From NCBI GenBank assembly GCA_020859685.1, contig JAJBVT010000086.1, positions 2,014 to 60,732 of the forward strand: a DNA stretch of 58,719 bases. Reading direction: 5' to 3'. The stretch comes from Rikenellaceae bacterium (GTDB lineage Bacteria; Bacteroidota; Bacteroidia; Bacteroidales; Rikenellaceae). Of this stretch, positions 34,547 to 43,865 are shown piece after piece. How positions within the stretch are numbered: the stretch's first letter is position 1; each line of letters begins with the position of its first letter. The notes beneath the pieces were generated by a model that was not told the DNA's origin, made no database searches, and saw only the letters and a program-made list of their open reading frames with translations. A program made the position numbers and the translations under genes.

Positions 34547-35413
34547 ATGCGGAAAGAAATGAAAGCAGCAATTATAGGTATTGGCCTTATCGGCGGTTCG
34601 TTCGCGCTGAGCCTGCGCGATAACGGCCTCTGCTCCAAGATAACCGGGGTGGACAGGAACCCCGAGAACGCCCGCAAGGCCCTCGAGCTGGGTCTTGTGG
34701 ACGAAGTGACGGATATGGAGGAGGCGGTGGCCGGTGCCACACTGGTGGTTATTGCCACACCGGTGGATTCGATACCGCTGATAGCGGTGAAGATACTGAA
34801 CAACGTACGGCCCGATCAGGTGGTTATCGACACCGGGTCTATAAAGGGAGAGCTGTACGAGGTGATACGGTGCCACCCCAACCGCGGACGGTTCGTGGCC
34901 ACCCACCCGATGTGGGGTACGGAGTACAGCGGTCCGGAAGCCGCCGTGCGCGGGGCCTTCAAGGGCCGCACGGTGGTCGTTTGCGACAGCGAGTCGAGCG
35001 ACAGGGATGCCCTGCGGTTGGTGGAAGGGATTTACGAGAAAATCGGCATGCCGGTTTCGTATATGTCGTCCGAAGAGCAGGACCTGCACTCGGCCTACGT
35101 CTCGCATATATCGCACATTACCTCCTTCGCGCTGGCGCTCACGGTGCTTGAAAAGGAGCGGGAGGAGGAGCATATCTTCGACCTTGCGGGCGGCGGTTTC
35201 GAGAGTACGGTAAGGCTCGCCAAGAGTTCGCCGCAGACGTGGGTGCCCATACTTTTACAGAACAAGTACAACGTTCTCGACGTGCTCAGGGAACATATCC
35301 ACCAGCTAAATATCATACGCAAAATGCTGGAAAGGGACGACCGTAAGGGTCTCGGCGCGGCGATAGAAAAGGCTAACTCGATTAAAAAGATAATAGAAAA
35401 AACAACGGTTTAA
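34547..35413 (+). CDS. tyrA: Prephenate dehydrogenase
   Basis: The enzyme oxidatively decarboxylates prephenate to 4-hydroxyphenylpyruvate for tyrosine. The Rossmann motif AIIGIGLIGGSFALSL is at the N-terminus, with VVIATPVDSIP and the catalytic-region THPMWGTEYSGP following, then a helical dimerisation half with SAYVSHISHITSFALAL. The frame is open from 34496, but ATG at 34547 (MRKEMKAAIIG) leaves no unneeded extension. About 300 bases separate it from the aminotransferase, unusual within this otherwise tight operon. The next gene follows after 10 bases. Confidence 0.92.
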   Translation: MRKEMKAAIIGIGLIGGSFALSLRDNGLCSKITGVDRNPENARKALELGLVDEVTDMEEAVAGATLVVIATPVDSIPLIAVKILNNVRPDQVVIDTGSIKGELYEVIRCHPNRGRFVATHPMWGTEYSGPEAAVRGAFKGRTVVVCDSESSDRDALRLVEGIYEKIGMPVSYMSSEEQDLHSAYVSHISHITSFALALTVLEKEREEEHIFDLAGGGFESTVRLAKSSPQTWVPILLQNKYNVLDVLREHIHQLNIIRKMLERDDRKGLGAAIEKANSIKKIIEKTTV

Positions 35414-35423
35414 AAACGATACG

Positions 35424-36494
35424 ATGGGAAATTTCGAACTGGACTCCAGAAAACCATTTATAATATCCGGCCCGTGCAGCGCCGAGACCGAGGAGCAGAC
35501 CCTCGAAACCTGCCGAAGGCTCGCCGCCACGGGGTTGGTGGACGTACTGCGTGCGGGCGTCTGGAAGCCGCGCACTAACCCCGGCACATTCGAGGGGGTA
35601 GGGCTGAAGGGACTGGCGTGGATGTCGGCGGCCAAGGCCGAAACCGGGCTGCCCATTGCCGTAGAGGTCGCAACGTCGAAACATGTGGATAGCGCACTCG
35701 AGTTCGGTGTGGACGTTCTGTGGATAGGCGCGCGGACCACCGTAAGCCCCTTCGCCATACAGGATATAGCCGACGCCCTGCGCGGCAACAAGGATATCGT
35801 GGTGCTTATCAAAAACCCGATGAACCCCGACCTGGCACTTTGGGCAGGGGCAATCGCAAGGCTCGAGAACGTGGGGGTCGATATCAGGAATATAGGCCTT
35901 ATCCACCGCGGGTTCTCCTACTTCGGCCACAGCAAATACCGTAACGCCCCGATGTGGCACCTGGTGCTCGAGATGCGCAGCCGGTTCCCGGAGATGGCCA
36001 TGATATGCGACCCGTCGCATATATGCGGTACGCGTCAGTATCTTCAGGAGGTATCGCAGGCCGCGGCCGATATGCGTTACGACGGCCTGATAATAGAGAG
36101 CCATATCTGCCCGGACAAGGCCCTGAGCGACGCCGCCCAGCAGGTGACACCGGAAGGGCTCGAGCAGTTGGTAAAGGGTATCCGCTGGCGCGCAGACTCG
36201 ACGGACGACCCGGAGTTTGCCAAGGCCCTCTCTGTGTTCCGAAGCGAGATAGACCAGATAGACTCCGAGGTGTTCGACCTGCTGAGCCGCCGTATGAAGG
36301 TGGCCGAACAGATCGGCCGGGTTAAGCGGGATAACAACGTCGCCATCCTTCAGGGGGGCAGGTGGACGAGTATCGTGGAGAAGGTCGTGGCGCAGTCGCA
36401 AAAGCTCGACCTGAGTGAGGACTTCCTCAAAACCGTACTCGAAGCCATCCATATCGAGAGTATCAACCGGCAGAACAAGGTAATGAACAGTTAG
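35424..36494 (+). CDS. Bifunctional DAHP synthase / chorismate mutase (type II)
   Basis: The fused enzyme carries the first step of the shikimate pathway and the chorismate-to-prephenate step. Residues about 1-250 form a type I-beta DAHP synthase, with FIISGPCSAETEEQT, RAGVWKPRTNPGTFEG, IKNPMNPD, GLIHRGFSYF and CDPSHICG. Residues about 265-356 form an AroQ chorismate mutase (VFRSEIDQIDSEVFDLLSRRMKVAEQIGRVK). This DAHPS-CM order is known from Bacteroidales. It supplies the mutase that the separate pheA and tyrA lack, and the fused mutase usually serves as the allosteric sensor of prephenate. It ends the operon. Confidence 0.96.
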   Translation: MGNFELDSRKPFIISGPCSAETEEQTLETCRRLAATGLVDVLRAGVWKPRTNPGTFEGVGLKGLAWMSAAKAETGLPIAVEVATSKHVDSALEFGVDVLWIGARTTVSPFAIQDIADALRGNKDIVVLIKNPMNPDLALWAGAIARLENVGVDIRNIGLIHRGFSYFGHSKYRNAPMWHLVLEMRSRFPEMAMICDPSHICGTRQYLQEVSQAAADMRYDGLIIESHICPDKALSDAAQQVTPEGLEQLVKGIRWRADSTDDPEFAKALSVFRSEIDQIDSEVFDLLSRRMKVAEQIGRVKRDNNVAILQGGRWTSIVEKVVAQSQKLDLSEDFLKTVLEAIHIESINRQNKVMNS

Positions 36495-36671
36495 GCCCGT
36501 GGTTGGGCCGACCTTCGTGGTTAATCTGCACGTAAAAGTCACACATTATGTCCGGGCCGGCGGTTGCAGGGAAACCGGAACGGCCGTTAACGGTTTTTGT
36601 ATATAATAAGATAACACTACTCCGGCAGGATAGGGGGAAATATTTGCTGTAACTGCCGCACCGATAGAACA

Positions 36672-36721
36672 GAACGGACGGGATAAAGGTCTGACGAACC
36701 TTTTGCCCCGTCCGTTATTTT
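36672..36721 (+). terminator. Terminator after the aromatic operon
   Basis: ACGGACGGG pairs with CCCGTCCGT around an inner AAAGGT...ACCTTT stem and is followed by TATTTTTA. A further palindrome (AACGGCCGTT, followed by CGGTTTTTG) lies nearer the gene at about 36579-36600 and may also contribute. Confidence 0.75.
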
Positions 36722-36766
36722 TACTATATTAGGCTGACCGACCTTTTACGCCTAACCTTGTCCCCG

Positions 36767-38014
36767 ATGGGAAACCTGCCCTTTTTACTGCTGCTCGCGC
36801 TGATGGCTTCGACTGGCGTCACGGCCCGTCCGGACTCGGTTGCGGCCAGCCTCCCCGAGGGGGCGTTCCCGTTCGAGTATTTCGACCGCCACCTCTATAT
36901 CGACATGGTTTTCAACGATACCGTGCCGGGGCAATGGGTTTTCGACTCGGGGGCGGTAAATCTCTACCCGGACAGTACGGAGTTTGCCGGTTACTATTTC
37001 GACAGACGGACATACCGCCGCTTCCGCGGGGCGGGGCAGAATATCGTCACGCTTCCGGTCGTGCTCGATACGGTGACTGTGGACAACGGATACGTACGGC
37101 TGGTGTCGGGAATGTCCCCGCTTCTCGACCTCAAAAAGATACTCGGTCAGAAACCAGCCGGAATCGTGGGTACCGAATTGATTCGTAACGACCCGTTCGA
37201 AATAAACTACTCCGGATCCTTCATGCGCCTTGTTCCCCGTTCGGCCCTGCCTCCGGACGGGTATGCGGAGATCCCCGTCGAAATACACTCCACGGGCCTT
37301 ATCCTTATCCCGCTTAAAATACGGTTACAAAGCTCCGAGACTTTCGAAGGCCGGTTCGTTTACGATACCGGTTCGGGCGGTATGCTGTCTGTCAACACCC
37401 CGACCGTCGAGGAGTGGGGCCTCGACAGGAAGATAACCGAAAAAATCGAGCAGTATACGGGTGAGGCGGGAATCGGGGGCGAATCGAGGCAATACCTGTT
37501 CCGGGCCGCGGCCATTATCATAGGCGGGTACGAGGTGCGGATGCCGCTGGTAGACTACTCTCTCAATACGGACGGGGTAAGTATAATGGAGGACTTCGAC
37601 GGCATTGCGGGCAACCTTATTCTGGAGCAATTCGACCATATCCTCGATATCTCCGGCCGGCGGCTCTATATAAAACCGGGCGCCACGTTCGGAAAGGAGT
37701 TCCGGGAGCGGGTCTCGGGATTCCACTATATTGACCGGAGGGACCTCGGGCAGGGATTCATCGTAATGTCGATGGACGTGCACGGTGCGGCCGAGAGGGC
37801 GGGGCTTACTATTGGTGACGCTGTCACCCATATCAACGGGGTACATATCGACGACGGCACGCTCGGTTACTTCGACGGGCTGTTGCAGAAACCCTACATG
37901 GAATATGTCCTCACCGTGGTGCGGGAAGGGGAGCCGCTGAATATCCGCATCCGGAACAGCGGATTGTCGCTCCTGAGCGACTCGGTACGTTCGCGGCACG
38001 GAATAATACGGTAG
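36767..38014 (+). CDS. Retropepsin-like aspartyl protease with PDZ domain, exported
   Basis: The protein starts with a signal peptide (FLLLLALMASTGVTA). Two half-barrels of clan AA aspartic protease type follow, with active-site-like WVFDSGAVNL near residue 60 and FVYDTGSGGML near 205, each having the D-S/T-G triad. A C-terminal PDZ domain (about 325-400) contains GQGFIVMSMDVHGAAERAGLTIGDAVTHINGVHID. Such protease-PDZ proteins are common and poorly studied in Bacteroidota. A TTG start at 36758 is possible, but the ATG at 36767 is preferred. TAACCTTG at 36753-36760 resembles a -7 box. Confidence 0.83.
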   Translation: MGNLPFLLLLALMASTGVTARPDSVAASLPEGAFPFEYFDRHLYIDMVFNDTVPGQWVFDSGAVNLYPDSTEFAGYYFDRRTYRRFRGAGQNIVTLPVVLDTVTVDNGYVRLVSGMSPLLDLKKILGQKPAGIVGTELIRNDPFEINYSGSFMRLVPRSALPPDGYAEIPVEIHSTGLILIPLKIRLQSSETFEGRFVYDTGSGGMLSVNTPTVEEWGLDRKITEKIEQYTGEAGIGGESRQYLFRAAAIIIGGYEVRMPLVDYSLNTDGVSIMEDFDGIAGNLILEQFDHILDISGRRLYIKPGATFGKEFRERVSGFHYIDRRDLGQGFIVMSMDVHGAAERAGLTIGDAVTHINGVHIDDGTLGYFDGLLQKPYMEYVLTVVREGEPLNIRIRNSGLSLLSDSVRSRHGIIR

Positions 38015-38037
38015 AGTCCCGATTCTAAATTTGGCGG

Positions 38038-38045
38038 TAGCTTTG
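38038..38045 (+). promoter_or_regulatory. Candidate -7 box of the kinase-VWA operon
   Basis: TAGCTTTG fits TAnnTTTG and would give a leader of about 100 bases to the GTG start at 38153. There is no TTTG at the ideal upstream spacing. Confidence 0.45.
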
Positions 38046-38152
38046 CAAAAATTCACTCTCGAATACGCTGAACGGACGTAAATATGTTCGAAACGGTTGC
38101 GGCCGAAGTCTCTTTTTTGCTTTAATTTGCACTCCATTTAAAATTACGTGCG

Positions 38153-39568
38153 GTGCAGTTACCTACTATCAGTCAATATGCCGGAAGCGTCTCGGACCCG
38201 GCAGGTCTTACCCGTACCCTCGGGGAGTTTATCGCCGAAAGGGACTACTACGGGGAGGTCCGTATCCGGACCGGTAACAATGCGTGCGTCTTCAGCGTAA
38301 CTTGCGCAGACAGGAAACTGATGCTTAAATGCTATATCCGCCCCCGCAACGACCTGAGAGCTATTTACGACTATATCACCGGAAGCGGGGATAAGATGTT
38401 CCCCGACGTCCGGTTTCTGCCGGACGAACTTCTGGTATTCGACCATTTCGGTACCGGCGCCTACTACGACGTGGTGTGCGGGGAGTGGGCCAACGGTTTC
38501 ACGCTCGACACCGAAATCCGCAGGGCATGCCGGGAAAATAACCGGTCGCGGCTCACCCGGCTGTCGGAAACCTTCGACCGGCTCGCATTCGAACTGCTTC
38601 GGCGGGAGTGGGCGCACGGGGATATAAAACCGGAGAATATAATCGTGGGCCCCGACGGAAGTATGTCCCTAATCGATTTCGACGGACTCTACTTCCCGGA
38701 TAATCCGGCGCCGTCCCACACGGAGGTCGGTACTCCCGGATACCAGCACCCGGCCCGCGACGAATCCACCTACGGGAAATATATCGACGACTATCCGTTG
38801 GCGCTCATCTCCGTGAGCATCCGGGCCCTGGCCGCAGACCCTTCGCTGTACGGGCGTTATAACAGGGCTGATATCCTGCTGCTTAACCCGGCCGGGATAT
38901 CGGCGGGAACATGCCCCGCTTACGGGGAGGTGAAAACAGTCCTTGCCCACGCGGGTGATTTCGGTCACTACCGGCTGGCCCTTCTTCTCCGTAACCCTCA
39001 TCCCCGGCTGGAGGGTCTCGAAGGGGTTTTTGAGAGAATAATCCGTCTTCCGGTTCTTCATTCGCGGGCGGTGGTATATACCGGAGACCACCTTTTCGGT
39101 TACGCGGATTCCGAACCCGCAGACGGCGGAACGATTCTTCTGGACGCCATATTCGACGAGGCTTGCGAATTTCGGGAGGACGCGGCGCTGGTAACCCTCT
39201 GCGGAGAGCGGAAGCTCCTGTCGGTAAGCGGAAAATATCTGTTCGGGAATCTCGGTTACCAGGATATAAAACCTTTCTCAGAGGGGCTTGCCGCAATCCG
39301 GATAGACGGGCTTTGGGGATATATCGACAGGGACGGGGCGATGGCGGTGGAACCCCGTTTCGATGCGGCCGGCAGTATGCACTGCGGTTTTGCGGTGGTC
39401 AGTTCCGGCGGCAGGTGGGGTTATGTGGGAAGGGACGGAAAGATGCTTACGGATTTCATATTCGACCGTGCTTTCGGCTTCCGCAACGGGTTTGCCGAAG
39501 CATATACGGGCGATAAATTATTTAATATAGACACAAGAGGTAATATAATAGAGCGCGAAACAGATTAA
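38153..39568 (+). CDS. Protein kinase-like protein with C-terminal WG repeats
   Basis: Starting at GTG, the 471-residue protein has a kinase-like N-terminal domain (about 35-260). Lys59 in LMLKCY is the N-lobe lysine position, the catalytic loop HGDIKPENI spans residues 155-163, and DFDG at 175-178 is the metal-binding motif. The APE-like region is GTPGYQHPARDE. Residues about 310-471 contain WG repeats (GLWGYIDRDGAMAVEPRFD and GRWGYVGRDGKML), which form a beta-propeller-like binding module. The essential residues for phosphotransfer are present. It starts an operon with a VWA protein and a second, degenerate homologue. No signal peptide or membrane segment is seen. Confidence 0.85.
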   Translation: MQLPTISQYAGSVSDPAGLTRTLGEFIAERDYYGEVRIRTGNNACVFSVTCADRKLMLKCYIRPRNDLRAIYDYITGSGDKMFPDVRFLPDELLVFDHFGTGAYYDVVCGEWANGFTLDTEIRRACRENNRSRLTRLSETFDRLAFELLRREWAHGDIKPENIIVGPDGSMSLIDFDGLYFPDNPAPSHTEVGTPGYQHPARDESTYGKYIDDYPLALISVSIRALAADPSLYGRYNRADILLLNPAGISAGTCPAYGEVKTVLAHAGDFGHYRLALLLRNPHPRLEGLEGVFERIIRLPVLHSRAVVYTGDHLFGYADSEPADGGTILLDAIFDEACEFREDAALVTLCGERKLLSVSGKYLFGNLGYQDIKPFSEGLAAIRIDGLWGYIDRDGAMAVEPRFDAAGSMHCGFAVVSSGGRWGYVGRDGKMLTDFIFDRAFGFRNGFAEAYTGDKLFNIDTRGNIIERETD

Positions 39569-39613
39569 TTCGGAAAGAATAAATATCTTTAAACGTTCAA
39601 AAATTAAACACAT

Positions 39614-40468
39614 ATGTATTCCGCCCGTATCACCCGGCATTCACCTACCGCCTTCGTGCTGCTTATCGACCACAGCGGTTCGATGGAAGAAAAAATGATG
39701 TTCGGTAACGTGCCTACCACCAAGGCCGATGTCGTAGCCATTGTTACCAACCTGTTGATCGGCGAACTTATAAACCGGTGCCGCAAGGACGAAGGCATAG
39801 TGGACTATTTCGACATAGCCGCCATCGGCTATTCGGGCGAGCAAGCCCGGTTGCTGCTGGGTAAATCGGGGGACTTTATCAAACCGTCGGCACTCGCCCT
39901 TTCCGATTGCCGCAAGAGGCTGCTGACGCAGGAGCGGGTCTATCCCGACGGTACGGTTTGCCATTCGCCGATGGAGGTGAAATACTGGATCGAGCCCAAG
40001 GCCGAAGGTAACACCCCGATGCGTTCGGCTCTCGATATGGCCCTGAATATGCTCACCCGTTGGTGCCGCAGGCCGGAAAACGAGCTCTCCTACCCGCCGA
40101 CCGTTTTCAATATTACCGACGGTGAAGCCACTGACGGCGATTACGATATACTGTGCCAACTCGCATCGGATATCAAGGGCCTCGGCACGAAGGACGGAAA
40201 GACGCTTCTGATAAATATCAATATCTCGTCCACCTCTTCCGACCAGAGTCTGGTGTTCCCGGGGAGCCGGGACGAACTTCCCGGGTGCCGCTATACAAAC
40301 CTGCTCTACGATATGTCGAGCGAGATGCCCGCCGAATATAACGACAGTATACTGGACCTCAAGACGGGCTCCGCTCCGCCTTACCGCGGCATGAGTCTCA
40401 ATACGAGTGCCGGGCGCCTGATATCCATGATGAATATAGGCTCGCGAAGTATTAATAAGTTACTCTGA
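39614..40468 (+). CDS. von Willebrand factor A domain protein
   Basis: This cytoplasmic-looking 284-residue VWA protein has a complete metal-ion-dependent adhesion site: DHSGS at residues 19-23, TP in EGNTPMRSALDMAL, and ITDGEATDGDY. The style is near TerY-type stress/phage-response VWA proteins. It lies 45 bases after the active kinase-like gene and 19 bases before the pseudokinase gene, so the three probably form one complex or phosphorylation-dependent scaffold. Confidence 0.87.
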   Translation: MYSARITRHSPTAFVLLIDHSGSMEEKMMFGNVPTTKADVVAIVTNLLIGELINRCRKDEGIVDYFDIAAIGYSGEQARLLLGKSGDFIKPSALALSDCRKRLLTQERVYPDGTVCHSPMEVKYWIEPKAEGNTPMRSALDMALNMLTRWCRRPENELSYPPTVFNITDGEATDGDYDILCQLASDIKGLGTKDGKTLLININISSTSSDQSLVFPGSRDELPGCRYTNLLYDMSSEMPAEYNDSILDLKTGSAPPYRGMSLNTSAGRLISMMNIGSRSINKLL

Positions 40469-40487
40469 ACACCACCATCCCCCCGAC

Positions 40488-41888
40488 ATGATAAATAATC
40501 TTATAGAATCGGTGCGTAACACGGACGGAAGGTTCCGTACGCTGCGCAGTAAAATGTATCCGGTCCTGCGCGACGGCGACCCGGTAATGTACTCCGGACG
40601 AGGGTTCTGCGATTTCAGTATGGAACTGGACGGGCAGGGTGTGAGGATGCGATGCTTTACCGGCCGCAAGTCCGATACCCGTGCCCGGCTGGGTGCCGTA
40701 TCTGCATTCCTGTCGGCCATAGACGAACCGTCGTACAACCGCTTCGTATATATGGAGGACGAATTGCTGGTGTTCGACGAAGGCGGCGGGTACTCCTATC
40801 TGGATATCGCCGTGGAGTATACCCCTGCCGGAGCGCCCATGTCGCGGGCTGTTCTCGACTGCGATGCGGAACGGCTGAGCCGTCTTGCCGGATGGGTCGG
40901 GAGCTTTGCGGCCAAACATGCCGCACATAGCCTTTGTCACGGCAACCTTACGGCCGAAAGTATATACGTAGATGCCGGACCACGGCCTGTGCTGGCGGAT
41001 TTCGGAATGGCTTGCCGAGGCGACAACCGGGACGATATCGCGGCGTTGGGTATCATGGCATGCGTGCTGGTGCTGGCGACGGCGGACCGGCGTGCACTGT
41101 CGCTTATGCCCGGACTTGCGGGCACGGCGTCCGGAGAGAGGTTGCACGGATTGCTCGCATTACCGATAGATGGACCGGCTTTGCGAATACAGAGTGTATT
41201 GCAGGCATGCCTCGACCCGACGATGACCGTCGCGGAAATAGTCGATGCTGTCGGGTCGCTTCCGGCCGGGGTCATACCGCCGGACGGGAATCTCTCCGCA
41301 TACCTCGACGTATCTGGGGAGCGGGGCGTCCCGGAGCCGAAAGCGGCGACATGCGCTCCGAAGGCGAAATTCAAATTCGTTGGCAATATGCACGATATGT
41401 TGATGAGCGCCTTCGACGGGGAGAAGTGGTGTTATATCGACAAACACGGCGAAGTGGCGATACCCGGTCCGTTCGGCGACGCGGGCGATTTCACCGAGGG
41501 GTTGGCTCGGGTCGAATACGAAGGACATTACGGTATGATAGACCGTGACGGGCGGTTCGTCATCGAGCCGGTTTTCGACGCCTTGGAGATAGACGGTGAA
41601 ACGAACCGGGTAATACTGAACCTTGACGGGGAGTACGGTCTTGCGGACCGGAGCGGCAGGATGGTCACCCCGTTCGATTACGATTCGATTCATGGCTCTT
41701 CGGAGGGGATTTTCCAGGTCCAGAAAGACGGGCGGTTCGGTTATATGACACGGGACGGCGGGAAGCTGACTCGGATCGAGTACGACGAGACCACATGCTT
41801 CAAAGAAGGCAAGGCGGTAGTATCCCGCGGCGGCAGGAAATACGTCATCGGCACAGACGGCAAGATAATCGACGAAATTATAGGGTAG
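40488..41888 (+). CDS. Pseudokinase-like protein with WG repeats
   Basis: This 466-residue paralogue of the first kinase-like protein has the same order: kinase-like half, then WG repeats from about residue 300 (EKWCYIDKHGEVAIP, HYGMIDRDGRFVIEPVFD, EYGLADRSGRMVTPFDYD, RFGYMTRDGGKL). The catalytic positions are changed: Arg55 where the partner has Lys59 (RMRCF against MLKCY), and HGNLTAESI at 151-159 where the partner has HGDIKPENI, so Asp, Lys and Asn are all lost. DFGM replaces DFDG. Catalysis is therefore unlikely, and a binding or regulatory role is probable. Confidence 0.85.
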   Translation: MINNLIESVRNTDGRFRTLRSKMYPVLRDGDPVMYSGRGFCDFSMELDGQGVRMRCFTGRKSDTRARLGAVSAFLSAIDEPSYNRFVYMEDELLVFDEGGGYSYLDIAVEYTPAGAPMSRAVLDCDAERLSRLAGWVGSFAAKHAAHSLCHGNLTAESIYVDAGPRPVLADFGMACRGDNRDDIAALGIMACVLVLATADRRALSLMPGLAGTASGERLHGLLALPIDGPALRIQSVLQACLDPTMTVAEIVDAVGSLPAGVIPPDGNLSAYLDVSGERGVPEPKAATCAPKAKFKFVGNMHDMLMSAFDGEKWCYIDKHGEVAIPGPFGDAGDFTEGLARVEYEGHYGMIDRDGRFVIEPVFDALEIDGETNRVILNLDGEYGLADRSGRMVTPFDYDSIHGSSEGIFQVQKDGRFGYMTRDGGKLTRIEYDETTCFKEGKAVVSRGGRKYVIGTDGKIIDEIIG

Positions 41889-42182
41889 CGGGGTTTCCAG
41901 TCACGGAATTTCGGCCTGCCGGTTCCGTGAGTCGGTCGGTTTACAACCGGTAACGGCGGGGACAGGTTGCTTACGGGGCTTGGGTCTTCGGTGGGTGATT
42001 TGTACGGCATGGTCATCACCGGTCCGCCCGGATACCTACCGTTCGCCGGGTGACGATACCGACTGCCGGGCGGATTTTCCCGCCGGTATAGGACAGTGCC
42101 GATAAAAAAATATGGTTATATTTATCGCTATCTTAATTGGGACCGCAAGGCTCGGAAATCATAATTATAAATACCACAACCT
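41889..42182. other. Gap without recognised gene
   Basis: No gene is supported. An A-run and AT-rich stretch (about 42104-42180) probably holds the promoter of the following hydrolase, but no clear TAnnTTTG is visible. Confidence 0.4.
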
Positions 42183-42905
42183 ATGGGTGATAGAAAATAT
42201 GAAAGTCTGGTCCGGGAGTTCACAGACTCCGGGCAGCGATTCACCAGCGAATCCATGACCACGAAAGACGGTCACGACCTTACGGTCGTGTTTTTCAGCC
42301 ACGCATCGATAGGCTTTATATGGGATGACCGGGTCATTTATGTAGACCCGCTGTGCGAATATGCCGACTACTCAACCCTTCCCGTGGCCGACCTCGTGCT
42401 GGTGACGCATGAACATTACGACCATCTCGACAAGAAGGCCGTAGAAGATATTTCCGGGACGGCAACCCTCGTTATCGGGAGCGCGGAGGTTGCCCGGGAG
42501 TATCCCCAAGCGAGGCGGATGTCGCCCGGTGATATTATGCAGGCAGGAGAGGGGATAACCGTGGAGGCGGTGCCGGCATACAACGTGTCGGACCACCAGT
42601 TGCAGTTCCACCCCCGGGAGAGGGGAGATAACGGTTATATATTAAACCTCGGCCGGACGAGGATTTACATTTCGGGCGATACCGAACCTACTGCGGAGAT
42701 GGCGGGGTTCACCGACATAGACATAATGTTCCTTCCGGTAAACCAACCCTACACCATGACCCTCGAGCAGGCCGCTCAGGCTGCGAGGACAATCGGCGCT
42801 CCGATATTCTATCCGTACCATACCGGCGATACCGATATCGAAAAGTTGAAGGAGCTGCTGGCCGATACACCCTCCATTTCGGTGAGGATATATCCGATGG
42901 AGTAA
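42183..42905 (+). CDS. MBL-fold metal-dependent hydrolase (UlaG-like)
   Basis: This 240-residue metallo-beta-lactamase fold protein has THEHYDHLDKK at residues 75-85 (HxHxDH), SHASIGFIWDDRVIYVDP at the N-terminus, YISGDTEPTAEM as the fourth block, and a final PYHTGDTD. This pattern belongs to the UlaG/YtkL group, hydrolases of lactones or of uncertain substrates. It is followed by a DUF4251 lipoprotein 76 bases later. Confidence 0.9.
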   Translation: MGDRKYESLVREFTDSGQRFTSESMTTKDGHDLTVVFFSHASIGFIWDDRVIYVDPLCEYADYSTLPVADLVLVTHEHYDHLDKKAVEDISGTATLVIGSAEVAREYPQARRMSPGDIMQAGEGITVEAVPAYNVSDHQLQFHPRERGDNGYILNLGRTRIYISGDTEPTAEMAGFTDIDIMFLPVNQPYTMTLEQAAQAARTIGAPIFYPYHTGDTDIEKLKELLADTPSISVRIYPME

Positions 42906-42981
42906 AGCGGCGGGGGATGCCCGGGGTTTGGCGTACAATTTGCTTGGTTGGCTGAAACGGAAACCGAAACCCTTCAAACCG

Positions 42982-43482
42982 ATGAAAACACGTATCGCAT
43001 TGCTGTTAGTACTGGCCCTGGCCGCCGGTTGTTCTTCTTCTAACCATTATCCGTCGCTTACAAAGGACCAGACGGAAAAGATGGTCGGTGACAATATCCT
43101 GCTCCGGCAGTACACCATCGATGTGAACAGGGCCGTACCGCTGGGCGGTCGGAGCATCAACCTTACCAGCCCGTACTCCCTCCGGATAAAAGGCGATTCG
43201 GTCTACTCGCACCTGCCCTATTACGGCCGGGCCTATAACGTTCCCTACGGCGGTGGGGAAGGTATGATTTTTTCATCGACGTTAAGCGATTACAGCGCCA
43301 CTCCGGGCCGTAAGGGCGAGACCATCGTAAAGTTCAGCACCCGCACGCCGGAGGACCGGCACCAGTTTACCGTCACCCTGTGGCCCAACGGCTCCGCGGA
43401 TATAAATGTACTGCCGACAAACCGGCAGGCTATCAACTATTCGGGCAAGATGCGGCTGGCACCGGCGGAGTCGGGATGGTAA
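42982..43482 (+). CDS. DUF4251-family lipoprotein
   Basis: A lipoprotein signal with Cys in LAAGCSSSNHY opens this 166-residue protein. The rest matches the DUF4251 pattern: VNRAVPLGGRSINLTSPYSLRIKGDSVYSHLPYYGRAY, then a Gly-rich turn and FSTRTPEDRHQFTVTLWPNGSADI. The frame is open from 42928, but the ATG at 42982 gives the signal peptide. Such proteins are frequent in Bacteroidales, and their task is unknown. Confidence 0.85.
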   Translation: MKTRIALLLVLALAAGCSSSNHYPSLTKDQTEKMVGDNILLRQYTIDVNRAVPLGGRSINLTSPYSLRIKGDSVYSHLPYYGRAYNVPYGGGEGMIFSSTLSDYSATPGRKGETIVKFSTRTPEDRHQFTVTLWPNGSADINVLPTNRQAINYSGKMRLAPAESGW

Positions 43483-43593
43483 TTTTGATAAAATCTTAAA
43501 AGCCTTTGCCGAAGTATATCGTCAGTTACAGAGTGTAATATTCCGTATAACGGGGTTAGTTGCTTATCACACCCGGATTCAAATACCATAACA

Positions 43594-43634
43594 AAAAGCG
43601 TTGAGACTCCGCAGGGATGTTCTCAACTCTTTTA
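43594..43634. terminator. Bidirectional terminator
   Basis: AAAAAGCGTTGAGA and TCTCAACTCTTTT form an imperfect stem with a 14-base loop. A-run and T-run on opposite sides would serve the plus-strand DUF4251 gene and the minus-strand operon that ends at 43671. Confidence 0.7.
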
Positions 43635-43670
43635 TTAATATATTGTTTAGAAACAGCAGTTTCGGTTATA

Positions 43671-43859
43671 TCAACTACCGAACAGCAAGAGCAGGTACCT
43701 GACGATATTCACCACTCCGAGCAGCAGCAGGATTATACCGGCGATATTGAGCCAGAACCGGGTCTGCTGTTTTTTCTTTTTTGTGCCGTGCTTCACCATC
43801 CCCGGAGCGATGCGCCACAGGAATAGTCCGGCGATTATCTGTATGATAGGAAACACCAT
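43671..43859 (-). CDS. Small two-helix membrane protein
   Basis: A 62-residue protein with two hydrophobic segments (residues 2-20 and 37-60) joined by a Lys-rich loop (KHGTKKKKQQTRF). It is the last frame of the NTPase operon and begins 6 bases after the membrane GTPase stop. Both the position and the composition support a real gene. It may be a partner of the GTPase in the membrane. Confidence 0.75.
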   Translation of the reverse strand: MVFPIIQIIAGLFLWRIAPGMVKHGTKKKKQQTRFWLNIAGIILLLLGVVNIVRYLLLLFGS

Positions 43860-43865
43860 AATCCG

